Shown one piece after another: positions 28,542 through 42,790 of a stretch of 64,000 nucleotides of DNA. The position numbers were made by a program, and so were the translations under genes. Each line of letters opens with the position of its first letter. Within the stretch, counting starts at the first letter, position 1. The notes under the pieces were generated by a model. It was not told the DNA's origin. It worked only from the letters and a program-made list of their open reading frames with translations, and did no database searches. The stretch spans positions 6,371,001 to 6,435,000 of the forward strand of contig JALJCS010000022.1 of the NCBI GenBank assembly GCA_023055355.1, read 5' to 3'. Origin of the DNA: Agelaius tricolor (taxonomy: Eukaryota; Chordata; Aves; Passeriformes; Icteridae).

Positions 28542-31500
28542 CTAGATGGAGAATTCATAGTACAACATGTTATATACAATATCAAGAGATTGAGATAGGG
28601 GGAATAAAGGCTACTAGAAAGTAAAATTCAAAGTGCAAAAATATTTAGATATATGTTATGCAGATTTTCTTGATCTTTCAGCCCAACCTTTAAGTAAATA
28701 CTCCAAATTTTTCTAAGAAAAGGTGAGAAATGACAGATAGTGAACAGAAAGCAGAGAGATAGTAAATGCCAAGACAATAAAAAACCAGAACTTTTTAGAA
28801 TTAATAATTCTACCATTTAAATCCACAAAAATTCCACGTAATCATTTCTAAAAAATACTTCATTACAATAAATAACCCAAAAGGATTAAGCATCCATGGT
28901 CTTACAGCTTTCACTTCCCTATACATGATTTGAAAGCAACAACATGTCTTGACTTACTCATTTTTACAACATAGGGTGACTCCCTGGTCCAGCCAGAATA
29001 TCCAATTTCCTCAGAGTCATGTAATCACTGAGCACCCATACAGCAAAATGCATCTGTACCCAGGAAACTAAGGGAAGGGGCTGGGGGAGGATGGGGGTGA
29101 GAGTCTCTTTTCCCATCTGTTTTCAAGCAACCAAAATCCCCTGTGGAAGAGCACAGATGGTCTGTGGCAGATCTACTCTCTCAAAGAGTTACTTGCAGAG
29201 CAAGGACTTGAAAAGCTCAGTAGAAGCTCTCTAGAAGGACACCATAGTGAGAACCAAATAGCCAGGATAATTATGAAAGAGCCTGGGTATAATACTTTTT
29301 GATTTATAATACTTTTTCAGGAATCCCAGATGGTCCAGTATCTGAGAAGACTACTAGCATCTTTAGCAAGCACAGGAAGCCCTTATTTCCATTAAGAGAA
29401 ATTCATTACAGCAGTCCTAACTTTTAAATGCAACCCTATCCTCCTACACTGGATAATTTAGGCAAAGGCAAACTTTTCATTCATCAATTCAACTCTAGCA
29501 TTCCAAGAGCTATCTCAAAGGAAGTGCTTACTTGCCACATCGAACTTGTTTCCATCCTTGCTTTCTGGCTCGTTCAGCTCTCCCTGACACAGCCAGACCA
29601 TCTGAGCCTCTCAGGTACTTGCTCCATGCTCCTGCCTTTGTCTCAGCCTGCAAGGAAGCCCCTTTGTGCTGTTTGGCTTCACTCCACTCCCCCAGAGTGC
29701 TGCCTTATTAACCAGCACTTCCTACTGAGGCTCACATTGTTAAAACAAAGGGGTTAATGAATCCCATTAGGCCTGTCTCCAATTGCTACCACTGTCACCT
29801 TTCACTGTTAGGCACAAAAAGCAGTTCCAGCCCAGCTCTTTCTACCAGGAAAGAGCATCCCCCAAAACACCTCCCACAAGTACCTGAAACCTACAGCTGG
29901 GCTACAATTGGCATTCAATCAACAAGAGAGAAGCACATGGAAAACTGAGCATTCAGCTGAGAGTATGGAAGGGAACACATCACAGCTGGACAAGAGTTAC
30001 AAATCAGCAAATGAGAATTGCACATTTTTTAAGCAATAAGCAAACTTTTCCTCTTTTGGTTTCCAAGCAAAAAAAGTCCCCAATGCTACAGCCTCTAACC
30101 CAGTACAAATCAACAGGAAGCAGAACACAAGTGGGAAGGGAGAGGTACAAACGAGAATAGAGATGGGAAATGAGAGAGTCTATACAATGTGACAGGGATT
30201 CCCCATTCTACAAACAGATCTTCTCTGGTATTAATAAAATCCCTGATTACCCTTTGCTTCAAAAGATTTATGTTCAGGTCAACACTGGAACCAGCAAATC
30301 CCACTGCTTGGTTCCTGCAGCCCAAACAAATGCTCTTTTGGAACCCACTTACCCTTTGATAACTTCTGCTAGTAATGAAAGTTCACAATGTACTACTCTT
30401 ATTCTCAAACAAAACAAACCCAACTGACAGTCTCAATGTGAAAGTAAAAGTGAACATAACTGCAAGAAAAAGTATTCAATTTGATAGTTGCAGAACTCAT
30501 TAGTTCCTACTTAATTAAAATGCTGTTAAAAACCAATGCTTTCAGACTAGTGCACTTTAAACAATCAATAATCACAAGATAATTTGCCAATTATGCAGTT
30601 AAGACAGAAGAAAAATTCACCTTCTAGTATCTGTTCCCTCTTGTCAAAAGAAGTTTTTAATCCACTTCACATTCAGCTGTAAAAGATACGCTATTAGCAT
30701 AAAGCTGAGGAACTGTTTTTTTCTCGAGTAGTTACTCTAGTCAAAGATCTTGATGATGCTTTCTCTGGAATGATGAGAGGGGGTTTTTTACCTTGTTTTA
30801 AGTCTTTTTTAAGGTACTTCTGAAGTACTACAGAACATCCCAAAATGTGCAGTTGTTTGATGTACTACTGCCTGAAAGCTGCTTGTGACTGCCCAGCTGC
30901 TGCAGTTCACCTTTACCACAAGAAAGGAGTGGTAAAATTGGATACATGAACTTCCATGTTGGTTGTTACACACAGGATTTCCAGTCCAGTCAGCAAGCTG
31001 GAGGGTATTTATCTCCATATGGAAGCAACAAGTGAAAAATACAGCCCTGTTAAAGAGCACATTAGGAAGGTCACTCAGTTTTCTTTTTATTGTGTTACTT
31101 CCTTCTGTAAATAATACTGTGAATTAGCATTACAAAGACTAATCTATGTGGAATCAGAAATATAATTATTTGCACAACTCAGTCACAGAGAAAAAAGAGC
31201 CACTGACTCCATATCCAAATAATTTAGTTATTATTAATCATAACTAAAGTGTAGGTTTGATATAAACACATGAGGAATTTGAGTAATGACTATACAAATC
31301 AGTTAAAGCATGAAAAGTAAATTATGATGATTTAGTGTTCCCTGCAGTTGTACTTTAATTTTCAGTGGTACCTAGAATATAATTTACCACATTAAATTCA
31401 CAGTCTTTATGATTTCAATACACTGGATTTAGCCTTATCTGCCCAAATCTACCTGCACCTATCTGAACCTATGTATACATACATAGATTTTTTTTTCCTC

Positions 31501-34500
31501 CCTACTTTCAATGAATAATATTAGCTTCTACCTTCTAATTACTAACTCTTAAACAGAAATCAAATAATTGATCACAGGATCACAGTTTATTTTCACACCA
31601 GAAACGTGCAAAGAACTCATATGGAGCAGCTCTCAATGCAAATTCATACTGACATTCAAATACCTCTTGAATATTCTAAGTTTGTTCTGCCTTCCTCAGG
31701 CAACTGAATATAACAGCTACTTCCTATATAATGCCAGAGACAGAAAACTGCTGTGATGTCACTAGAGAAAAGGCTCATGGCTTGTAAGCAAAACATTTTG
31801 TGTGACAGAAGAATCAATCAGTCTAGCAGCAGCCAGTTGAGGTGAAACATGCTAATATTTGACTGTTTCACATCAAACACACAAATCCATCAAGCTCCAG
31901 ATCGTATTTGGACACCACCTGATAGGAGCTCCACGCCTTCCCAGGTTTAACATCCATCTTGCATTACCCTACTCATCCTTACAAATTACTTTTTCAAAAT
32001 CAGGGATGTACTAAAGTTATGTATACTGCATTAAGGAAACAAAATAATTTAGTGCCTCTTATGATGTCTTCAGAAGGCATCAAAAACAATCAAAAAGGCA
32101 AATCTTGACTGAAGTAATTATGTAATTATATGCTTAAATATCAAACAAGCTCACAGTGTGTTGAGTGACAGCGAAGTGCTGGGTTCTTGCACTGTTTTGC
32201 AAAGCTTCTACCTTCAACCACCTGCTCTGCTCCTTCCTTAGGCCTGACCATCATCTTGACAGCAAGGCAGAAATGTGATGTTTGTCTCACCCTGTAGTGT
32301 AAGTCCCTTCTGCTGCCCGTGCCACAGGAGCTCCTCAGAGCAGCACCCAGAGCGGCCCAGCCCAAGCCTGCTTGCCCACATGCCATGAATGACTGCCATC
32401 CATTAGGGCAGCATGAGAAAAGCTCTGTCACTGCCCTGTGACACTCCTGCAGCTGTGACAGGACTCTGTGTAACTGGTCTGACCAGCTGGCCTCTGTTTT
32501 ACAGCTCACAATTAGTCTGACACTCCACACACCTTGCCCGTGCTCCTGCTCCACAGCAGAGGAGGCAGGGGCTGTGCTTTCCCCCAGTGCATGACACAAA
32601 GCCATGCAAGTGGAATTGCATCACTTCAGATCCAGGAATGAGGAACAGCAGCACAGTTCAGCCACGTTTGCAAAACACCTCCCTACAAATCAGAATACAG
32701 GCAAGTTGTACCCTTCAAAACCAAAACTGCCTTTTCTTTAAACAGCCATTGTTTTTTCTCATCACAGATGTGTCCTTCAAAGATGCAGAGAGCATACATA
32801 CTTTTCACCATTATTCACAAAACTACGCTTAAATCTGCACCAGCACAGATGATCTCCAAGTTCCACAGTAACATCTAAAATAAGTAAGTAGTTAAATAGC
32901 TGGCACAGGACACACAACATTAAAGGCTGGTACTGGTAAGGATTACAGCCATTTATCACACTACTTAAACTAAGATGTGCTTATCTGCTAAAATGCTGAT
33001 AGCACAGCTGACTGGAATCAGAGGCAGGGAGCAGAGAGCCTGCCAAAGGAACACGTGAGCAGCACACCAACTTTTGAATACCAATGTCTCCCAGGTATGG
33101 CAGTGAATACAAAGACTCAGGAAATAGCAATATTTTATTTCACTTTGTTACACAACAGAAACGTCTTCTATTAACTGCTAATCAAATAATAAGAACAAAT
33201 ACGACAATGAGTCAATTAAGCTCTTCAAGGAAGTATCTGACACAGTATAAGTATTGATTATCCTGGGAGAACATCAAACATCTCAATACACACTCCTGTA
33301 ACATGCCAACTAAAGGAAGAAAAAAATTTCCTGTAGCTTCAGCAGCAGTCCAGAGAAGCTCATGCTGTAACAGCAAATTCTCACTTCAGAGTCCATCCAC
33401 TGGCAAAGAGAAAAGCAGTTTCTGTAGCACTCAGTCCTCCTCTTTCCTCTGCTGAGAGTACCTACACTCCTAACTTTTTAAGGAAGCTGTTGGCAGCCTA
33501 GTCCCTTGGCTGTTCATCCACTGTACTGGTTGAAAATCCCTCCTACCATGGCAGTACTGCTAATTCTGACTAGAACACCACCTCTCCCAGCTCCAGCCTG
33601 CTATCCAATGAATACAGGCAAGGTTCTGGTCTGTTTTAATTCAATATTATGCCATTTCAAACTGCTTGCCTTTCCAATCTTCTTACTGAATGCAAACGTG
33701 ATTCTTTTAAGTCCCTGACTACAAAGGCCTTTTCCTAAGCACATGCACTACTAATGCTGGAATTTAATTTCATAAAATGGGCAGAATTTGACCCAAACTC
33801 TCAATACTTATGTTGTAAATAGTCAAGAAAGAGGAAAAATACTTTGTTTCAGCCAATTACAAAACACAAGTGAGATGACAGCTAAAGAAACACATTAAAT
33901 GATAACTATAGGAATCTTCCACTGAGGTGTGGCTGCCTAGAAGACTTCACTAAAAACAAGGGAAAAAATAAAGTGTGCCTTGTCACCTAGTAACTATCAC
34001 AATGGGGTTCTTTACAACAAACAGATTAAAGAATGACAGAAATCTGTGCCTGGGGTGGTTCTGTAAGCAAACTTAAGGTCAAGGTCCTGAGAAACAGAAA
34101 TCACTGCCTAAAGAGAAAAAAAAAAAAATAGTTACACCTCAATGTCTAAAAATACTGCAGAGAGAGGGGCAAAAAAGGGCAGGAAGGAATAATGCTTCAC
34201 ACACAGGTGAGTGCAGATACGAAACCTTGTTCAACCCAGGCTTGAAATGAAAGTGAAAAGCATTGAGCTAAGTGACTCTGAGGCAGAAAACCTTCTGAAA
34301 GGGGAGTAATAAAAACTTAATACAGCAAATGCAGTTTACTGGACACCAGACACATTCAACTACACATTACATAACATAATGGCCAGTAGCAGTCAATTCT
34401 TTTAGTTCCTTTCAACAAGAAAGGGTTTTGCATCATCTTTGGGCAGATGTTCTCCACGCCTGGCTGTGCTCAGGAATCATCTACTCTCCAAAAAATACAC

Positions 34501-37500
34501 ATGCAATCCACAAAATTGTGAAAAAGCATTTCTCACTCCAGCTCAGACCATATTTGCTGTCTACTACTGGGTATCTAAAAAGCATCCAGACAGGTTTTAT
34601 AGGATATGAAATAAGCTCATTTTTAAACAGAAGCACAAGGTAGCTTTCCTCTTTCCATTTTGCATCAGTCACAGCAGAGCATATAGATTTCCTTTAGTAA
34701 TGCACTAAAGTCTCAGAACTACTCAGAGGTGCCACAGAGTTGTGATGCACTTCAGAGAGCAGGTGGGGGACTAGGAAAGGAGTGATGCAGTGCTCCAGCA
34801 GTCACAGGCAGATGACTCCAACACTCAGCACTGTCCTAAGTACCATGACATGGCCTGGCAAGCAGCTCAGTGACAGAAAAACCTGGTGACACCAACACAA
34901 GCAGCCCAGGTTCCCAGAAGTCCTTACTGCTCTTATTCTGATGTCACCTCAGGACTCAGAGCTGCTTTGTCACTGCAGTGTGTGCTGTAAACTTGCTAAG
35001 GAATCACTGCACACCTCTAAACAAAGTCCACATATTTACAGGAAAAACCTACCTAGAAAATAAGGCCCTTGCAATTGCTTCAGAGCAATTCTCTTCATGC
35101 TGTAATTTGTGATCTGTACTTCCTGGTTCTTTCTCAAGAACTGGATGAGAACTCACAAAATTCCTGCTGTTGCTCTTTATTTTCTTTTCCAAGATGGCAC
35201 ATTCTGAAGATCAGTGCCACTGAAAATTCATCATAAAAATCCAAGCAAACATCCTTAAGCAGTAGTCTCTTCAAATGCTCTGTAACACTCACTATCCTTC
35301 CATACTGGCTCTGGTTCAGGTTTAGTGTCCAGTGGCAGCAACCAGGCAAAGGGATGCTTGTCCTTTGGAGAGTTTCTTATGGAAACAGCTAGAAAAGGAG
35401 TTTATTCTTAACATTCTCAGGCTCCCCAGTGAGAGCTAATAATGACTTCTTTTCCCTAGTACCACCCCAGAAGAGTGGGCAGCAGCACATAGCTGAAATA
35501 ACCAGCTGTCTGTCCCAGGCACTGTTACTGCTCTCTAACACATTCCAACTGATTTTACAAACAGCTCTGCTCTTCTGCATCCTTCTCTCCAATTCAACCA
35601 AAAATGCCTGTTTGTGGGTTTGCAGAGATTTTTGTTTGCCAGCTGATCCCAATGTTGTGGGAGCAAGAAGGGTAAAAATAGCTCCATTTTGATACTGAAG
35701 GTGCTGGATGCAGACATCTATGAATCACTCCAGTTTTGGCAAAACTGAATTTAGGAAAGCAGACATACAGCCTGCCTACATATATAGAAAGTTGTGGGGT
35801 TTCTCTCTGCAGAGCCCAGTACTAGACTAACAGAAAATTCTACACCCCAGCTCAACCAGGTAGAAATGTAATGCTTTCACAATGAGTGCCCTGTTTGCTC
35901 ACCTGCAATACTTCAGAAACCAAAGCAGAGCACTGAAGCCCCTGAAACTGTAGCTGGTCTCAAGAGATATGAGGAACTGCTCACTTTTAGTACTCTGGCT
36001 TTCTAACAGCCCTCCAATCAAGAGGCCTGTGCACTGATACGTGTGATACCTGAAAAAAGAAATACTTTTAACTTACTTGTACAATCTTTCAAAGACTATC
36101 CAATAATACAATATAAAGGTTAAAAAGCCAAGATACACACACCAAAAGGCTACTAAAAAAACTCCCAACTACCAGCTAAATCTAGAACTGGGAGGTCTGG
36201 AAGACAGATTATTTTTTTTTTCACAATGAAAAGCATTATCCTCATAAAATTTTAACTGCCAAGAAAATACTGACTTTTTTTTCCAGTACCAACCAATAGC
36301 AAATTAAAATGCAGTCATGTGAATTTGCAAGAGGAAGTTATGTGCATTTTACAGCTATTTTAAAGATTCACATTTACACCTCAAGTCACATTGTAAATCA
36401 CTCCCCCACTACTCCAGCCCTCCAACTACCAGGTAAAGCTCTCAGCAGCCTGCCCAGACACACCCATGGACTGGACTCAGCTACAAATAAAACATCCACT
36501 ATGTCTTACAGTGTTCTGTGTCTTGACCTGTAAAAGCACTGAGCACAAGTAGTTCCCATCTTAGCCACAACTTGGAGGTGAGCTGAGACTTCAGCTCTTC
36601 TGCTGGAATGGAATCTAACATTTAGTTCACATGCAAGCAAGAACTGCCTTTTATTCAGTAATACTGAGCAGTGTTTCAAAACACACCTTTTTTCTGACAT
36701 GATTTTCAAAAATTCTTATAAGGATCAGCAATGCCCTAAACCTATCCTGAGACAGCAGTTTTACATTTAACCCTTGGAAGTTGTTACTCAACAATAATCA
36801 TGATTTTACAAAAGGAATCTAGTGTACATGCCAACTCAGGATCAATATATATGCCACCATTTAAACTACTCTGCCTCCTACTCATTCACATTAAAGAATA
36901 CATAATATCAAATTCCAATCCACAGATTGATTTTTATACATGGTTCATTACACTCAAGAATCCCCTCTTGGAAGCACCTCTGTCCATGTAAGCAGCTACT
37001 GAAGCTCATGAAGCAAAGATAAATACATAACTTTACCAAAAGCACATTTACCATTTATAGTGCAGTAACAGGCTGGTTCTTTCCCCAATCACTGCAGTAC
37101 AGACTAAAGGCTCTGCTGAAGAGATTTTTTACACTGCTTTACATTTCCACTCATGCATCCATGAAATGAAATGACATATGACTGAAATGTCAACAATCAA
37201 AAGACTTTCATGATAAACTCTGATGCTCATCAGAAGACCCCACTAAAAGCAAAACCTGCACATGAGCACCATTTGCTGAGTTCAGTTACAGACTCACTTC
37301 CCTCTTGCAGGTTCCTGAGCAACAAAAAGGGAGAGTACGAGTGCTTTAGCCAGTTCAATTGCAAATTCAAGAGTTAATGTGAGATGCAGTGTAATCCAGT
37401 CTAACACCAGAGATGGACTTTGTATTTCAAAGACTTAACTAGGATTTATTGGCTGAAGAATACTGAACAGAATAACCATGATTTGTAGAGTTTTCTTGAC

Positions 37501-40500
37501 AAGTCACACACATGTGAAGCAACCAGCAACCCAATGTAAAAAAGCTTCACAAATGCTCCAGCATTTATTAGAAAGAACAAAACTTGCCTGAACAGTTTGC
37601 TCCACAAAGGTCTCTTTGTCTCCTTTAACTATCATGCTATAAAATATTTCATTAGAAACACAATCTTAGATGAATCACAACAGAAAAATAAAGTACTTTC
37701 TATTATCTTTAAAGACATTTTCCTAAGCCAGAGATATTAAAGTAACCATTAAGAGCCAGACAACTGTCAGAATCAGTTGCCATTTTAATTCAATTCCCAA
37801 CCTATTACACTCAGGTAAGAGATGAACCTGTTAGACAGTTTATGTGCTACCATGTGTATAATGGCAACCCAACAAGATTGCTAAAGAACAATTCTGGGGT
37901 ATGAAAACATTTCTAGCTTCTTACAGTTGTGTTGTTCATTGCAAAACACAAAATGCCTCTCTTCGAGAACTTTTCACATCTTTATTACACAATAATCATT
38001 ACTTCAGCAGAATAAATTGCTTTTCCAAGTCAGTGCCAACTTGTCATTGCATGAGAACTCTCGGTAAGAATTTTACATGACAGTAAGACTAAAAATAAAA
38101 TTGAAGAGAAATTTTATCGTTTGTTTTAGCTCACTGTAATCCTAATAATACTTTTACCTAAACTAATCTGGACAGACTGACTACACCTTTTTACTTCACT
38201 TGTTGGGTGAAGTTTTTGGTTTCTTTTTCCTAAGGCTACTTTTTCCATAGCTACTGTCGACTAGTTATCACAGTGATCAGCAAAACACACCTTCCTATTG
38301 TTTCCAGTTAATCCCCAGCTTACCTGTGTTTTGCACAGTATCTTTCACAAGAACTCTGTCACAAATGGCTTTCTCAGACTAAGCATTACATCACCAGGTA
38401 ACACTGCAAAACAGGGAAGCTCAACTAGAGACAACTCTGTTTTCAACTGAAGTTTGTGTAAGAAAAGTGGATTCTGCTAAAGTTCTGGTTTACATAAGAT
38501 ACAAAATGCAGCTCTACTGTACAGCAGCTGTGTAGAGACACAAATAATATGAATAAAATGAAAGGGACTGAGGCAAAAAGATCCAAAAAGCCAAATATTT
38601 TACATCATCTAATGTGAGATGAATTTCAAACTCCTTCTGGCTTCAGGTTTATATACTTGCTTACAATTCCACATCCAACATTAATCAGAGCAGCAAGCCA
38701 CACAAGTTATGAAACATGCTAAAAGGAGATGAACTGGACTGGAAAGCATCACACAGCCTAAGAAAAACACAGAATTCTTAAGCTGAAGAAGAGATGATGC
38801 TGATCACCCCTGCTTGTACTCCATACAAAAAAGAGGGTGGCCATAGGTCTCACACACTCCCAGCCATTCTGTATTTACAGACAGCACATACAGGGAGCAA
38901 AAGAAACATACCAGAGTCTCACCCACACTAGGTGTCCCAATATTAATTCACTTTTGCCCAAGATCAAATAGAAGTGAAAAGCTGGCTGTACACTGGGACA
39001 CAGAGTCCTCCAGCCCAGGCAGAACTTGACACAGCTTCTGACTCAACTCACACAAAGCCCTGCTTTGATGCATGTGCTTGAAGGGAAGGAGTGGAACAGT
39101 GAATATACACAGTGGGACTTGCAGGATTTCCTTGCTTTTATCAGTTTAATGCTTCAACTCAATTATTCTTCTCAGGTTTTTAATGTGACTTCATTAAACA
39201 CCAATGGCAGTGCCAAGGTGCAAAGCTCAGCATTTCTATCAATTCTTTGAACATCAGACAAGTACTTTAGCAGACAAGGTTTACTCAGACTGTGTATTTG
39301 CTTTCCTTTGCTTACACCACAAGTTAGATAGTTGAACAGTAATGTACAATTCCTTCAAGGCAGCAGCAGGTTTTCTATCAAACTCATGCACAGGGTTAAT
39401 CTTATGGTCATATTAACTCCATGTCTGGAGTTAACAACTCCAAAATAAAGTTCATCAGTTAAGGTTTAACAAGTGAGGCTGGATTTGCTCCCATCATAAC
39501 ACAAGTCATGGGGTACACCTTGAGAGTGTTATTTTTTTTTATTTTCAGAGGAAAACAACACCCCAGCAACAGCATCCTTTTACTGTGACTATCACATGAG
39601 GCTTGGATACCTCAGGGTTTGCAATCTTCTGGGTGTCTTCAGCACAGAACAACTCTTACAGCCCCAAGTCAGTAAAATGAGTCTCTACTTCAGCAACCAA
39701 TGAATGCAATGCCAGCAACAGCACTACTGTCACCTTTCAGGTTTTGGAACCCTGCCTTTAGCTCTGCTTACAACAAGGCCAGGAGCAGCTCTGTCCTCAC
39801 TAGAACCCTGTTTTCATTCACCTTCTGACACTGATAACATCACCTGTGCAAAGAAGAATGTCTTAAGGGAGGGGAAGAAATCAAATTTATGACTGAGTAC
39901 ACAACCTGGAGAAAGCACACATTCTATGACAGCTCTTCCACACCTGTAACAGAGCCATAGCTCTTGCTCACACTACAGAAGCCAGAGCTCTGGCAGTCCT
40001 TCTTACAAACCTGTAGTGTCATGGCACTGGTAAGACATGGATCTTGGCATATTTGGCACTGGAGATTGCAGCAAGTTCACTTCCAATGGCTCTTTTCAAA
40101 TATTCTTTCCAGAACATGCCAAAAGCAGTAAAATTCCAGCCATGGAATTATTGTCTGTATGGTCACTACATACTGAAAAACACCATTTGGTGGGACAGTA
40201 TAGTTCTACTGTTTTCAAACCTGACCTTCCTAGAGTTCCTCCAGTATCCCTGAAAACACATAAGTAAACACTTCAATCCTTTAGGATGTGAAAAAGTCAA
40301 CTGTGAGCTCTATGGAAGACTGTAGATTAATTAACTTCTGTTAATTAATCTAAGACGTAGTATTATAGACAATATTGTTATAATATCAGTATCCCATGTA
40401 CTTCTTGAAATTATGGTCATGATTTTCCCCTCTATTTTGACATTGATTTCTTTCTGATGAGTTTTTTTCATGCTCAATTTGAGGCAGCAGGTCTTGGACT

Positions 40501-42147
40501 ATGACTCGAAGGTAGGTAGTATCCATGAGGCTATCCAATATTGTCTTTGGCAACTGGAAAATAAGTTCAGAGCAATTCAGCCCAGAACTAAGTACAGGAT
40601 ATTGCTTCCTAGACCCCACATCTACTAATTTAACATGCTTAATAACCCAATTAAATCCAAAAAACATTGCCTTTCTATTTTTCATAGCTCTTTTAAAAGC
40701 CAGCTTCAGGAAGTTCAGCATTAGCTTCATATAGCATTAAGCAACAGAACTGCTAATTAGAACCAAATTAACCACTCTCTGCATGTGGTTCTTCAGTCCT
40801 TTTCTCAACAGTTTGAAACAGTGAACCTCACAATGCCAACAAACATCCGTCAACAGCTCCAAATCAAATCTTATAAAATGACAGAAAAATACTGTTCTAA
40901 AACCAGACAAGAACAGATGACTGAAGATTTTCAGAAAGAGCTCAAGGCAATATACAACTAGTTCTTTATTTAAAATAAAACAAATGACATTTCAAATATC
41001 ATCTAACACCCTCCTGAAACATCTTAATATGTTCAGTTTCTCATATCTCCAGAGCCTTAAGCATCTCCTCCCTAAAGTCAAGTGCAACATAAGCATTCAG
41101 TGCAGCCAGTGATCACATTAGAGAAACACAGAGAGAAACACAGCTGTGGCTCACAGTTTCAGTCATTTCCTTATACAACAAAACATACTGGGACAGGTGC
41201 CATACCTGGATTTTTAGTGTATTCTGCCTGCAACATTTGAACTTCTAAAAAGCAATTCTAGAAGAAGATAGAGCAAAGCAGCACTAAAGGTGGAATGCCA
41301 TACTTCTCATCTTCACACATTTCAATTCCCTAAGAAATCCTCTTTTGGTCTGCACAGAGTCTTGCTGGAATCAGACTGGTGTCAGACTCACCTGTGCAGA
41401 CTATTTTCCGGGACAAGAGCCAAAATGCTCAAGCCTACATCACAATCATTTTGCTGAAGTCCTTCTTTCAAACCTAGAAGGGCAGGCAGCTTTTACAAAT
41501 ACCATCTGCAAAAACAAGGACACGTACCCTACCGCAACACCGCAGCCGGCTCTAAAAAATAACCTTCATAACAGCTGCTGGGCTTTGTTATCTAATTATT
41601 TACCCATACAGAAAATCAACACGCAGTCAATGAAACAGCACAACGTAATTAACACCACGGAAAAGAAAGCTGTACAGAAACAAAGGGACTGCGAGCCAGC
41701 CCAGGAGCCTGCGCTCCCCGCTCGGAGGTCCGGACCGGGAAGGTGTTGCTATGGCAGGAGCTCAGCCCCGGCCCCGCTGTCACCTCGCTCCCTCCTCCTG
41801 CGCCTCGCCCGCGGCCCCGGCGCGACCTCTGCCAGCCCAGCGCCGCCACCTGCACAGGGACAGCCCCTCGCCACCGGGGCAATTCTGCCTCCCGCCCGTC
41901 CTTCCCCCGCCCCCGCGTCCCCCAGGGTTTATCTGCCGCTGACAGTGAAGCGGATCAGCGGCCCCGCCGCCCCTCCCGAGCCCGCCGGGCAGCGCCCGGC
42001 CCGTCCCGTCCAGCGCCCTCGGCCGCTCCGCGCCGGCCCCTCGAGGAGCCCGGCAGTGCCCGCGCGGCTGGGGGACCCCGGCAGCGCCAAGGCGCCGGCT
42101 CCGAGCATCCACTCACCCGCCCGCCCTTGCAGCGGCTCGGCCCTCAC
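28542..42147 (-). other. CCDC186: CCDC186 intron 1 (13.6 kb)
   Basis: This long first intron separates the CpG-island exon from the first coding exon. I see no further coding exon. Frames such as 40386-40730 and 32141-32605 (minus) lack recognisable domains. A perfect short inverted repeat lies at 40323-40352, listed separately. The position right after the promoter is where intronic enhancers would be expected, but none can be named from sequence. Confidence 0.55.
40323..40352. repeat. Perfect 13-bp inverted repeat with 4-base loop
   Basis: TAGATTAATTAAC at 40323-40335 is followed by TTCT and by its exact reverse complement at 40340-40352. It is AT-rich and in the CCDC186 first intron. It may be a chance cruciform or the remnant of a small inverted-repeat element. 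Confidence 0.85.
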
Positions 42148-42265
42148 CTGGTCGCTACACGGGCAGCAGCAGGAGCAGCGGCGGCAGCGCGGCCATGGCG
42201 GGCACAGCACAGTCCCGCTCCCCGCCGGCCGCCCGGCCCGGCGCGCTGACACATCAACAAAGATG
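42148..42265 (-). other. CCDC186: CCDC186 exon 1, noncoding (predicted)
   Basis: On the minus strand a strong donor GACCAG|GTGAGG lies at 42146-42147 inside the CpG island, pointing to exon 2. The 5' end is not visible in sequence; I place it near the YY1-like motif at 42260. No ATG in this exon gives an open frame into exon 2, so I call it 5' UTR. Confidence 0.55.
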
Positions 42266-42270
42266 GCGGC
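42260..42270 (+). promoter_or_regulatory. YY1-like motif at the CCDC186 start region
   Basis: AAGATGGCGGC is an exact match to the YY1 core. YY1 sites often mark the transcription start of CpG-island promoters. Confidence 0.6.
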
Positions 42271-42293
42271 GGCGGGCGGGGCCCCGCGGCGGC

Positions 42294-42321
42294 GGGGGCG
42301 GGATCGGGATCGGGATCGGGG
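42294..42321 (+). promoter_or_regulatory. G-quadruplex motif with (GGGATC)3
   Basis: The pattern is G5-C-G3-ATC-G3-ATC-G3-ATC-G4: five G-runs with loops of one to three bases. It is a strong intramolecular G-quadruplex candidate placed about 30-60 bp upstream of the predicted CCDC186 start. Confidence 0.7.
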
Positions 42322-42589
42322 CAGCCCCGGGCGGCGGGGCCGGCCCTGCCCTGCGGGGGCCGCTGTGCCTCGGGATGGGCTGGGGGCGAACGGGCCATCG
42401 CGGCGGCCACCGCGACCAGCCGGTGACGCGGGACCCGTCTCGTCGCCTTCCCTCGCCCTCGTGCTGCTGCCGCGTTCCCACCCGCGCCACCGAAAGCCCG
42501 CGATCCACTGACGGAGCGAGAAGGTGCCAGCGGTTGGATGTAGGACATGGTGCTGCGATGTTAGTGCGCTCGGCGCCAGGGGACATTTA

Positions 42590-42790
42590 GGGTGCACATT
42601 AGGAAGAATTCCTTCACAGGAAGGGTGATCAGACACCGGAACAGACACCCCAGGGAGGTGGTGGAGTCACCGTCCCTGAAGTGTTTGAGGAAAGCCCGGC
42701 CGTGGCACTCAGTGCTCTGGTGGTGTTGGGTCACGGGCGGGACTCGGTGATTTCAGAAGTGTTTTCCAACCTAATCGATTCTGTCATTTA
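42590..42790 (+). mobile_element. CR1 3'-end fragment
   Basis: Sense CR1 tail: the landmarks 'cattaggaagaattccttca', 'cagggaggtggtggagtcac', 'ccctgaagtgtttgagg' and the terminal 'cctaatcgattctgtc'. It lies at the edge of the CCDC186 CpG island. Confidence 0.9.

Larger units (their letters stand above)
41690..42510. promoter_or_regulatory. CCDC186: CpG island promoter of CCDC186
   Basis: About 0.8 kb of very GC-rich, CpG-dense sequence in an otherwise AT-rich region, containing the noncoding first exon on the minus strand. A perfect YY1-type site AAGATGGCGGC lies at 42260-42270 and a dense G-quadruplex motif at 42294-42321. No TATA box is evident, as expected for a broadly expressed CpG-island promoter. 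Confidence 0.88.

Noticed and set aside
32141..32605. 154-codon minus-strand frame in CCDC186 intron 1
   Set aside because: No conserved motif and no splice sites in keeping with CCDC186 phases; probably chance in a GC-richer stretch.
40386..40730. 114-codon minus-strand frame in CCDC186 intron 1
   Set aside because: AT-rich, no domain recognised, no convincing acceptor or donor linking it to exon 1 or exon 2.
41345..42511. 388-codon plus-strand open frame over the CCDC186 CpG island
   Set aside because: It is Pro/Ala/Arg-rich as expected from a frame through GC-rich DNA, overlaps the antisense first exon and promoter, and has no domain.
41929..42648. 239-codon minus-strand frame in the same CpG island
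   Set aside because: Low-complexity Arg/Gly/Pro composition and no splice link to exon 2; a GC-rich shadow frame.
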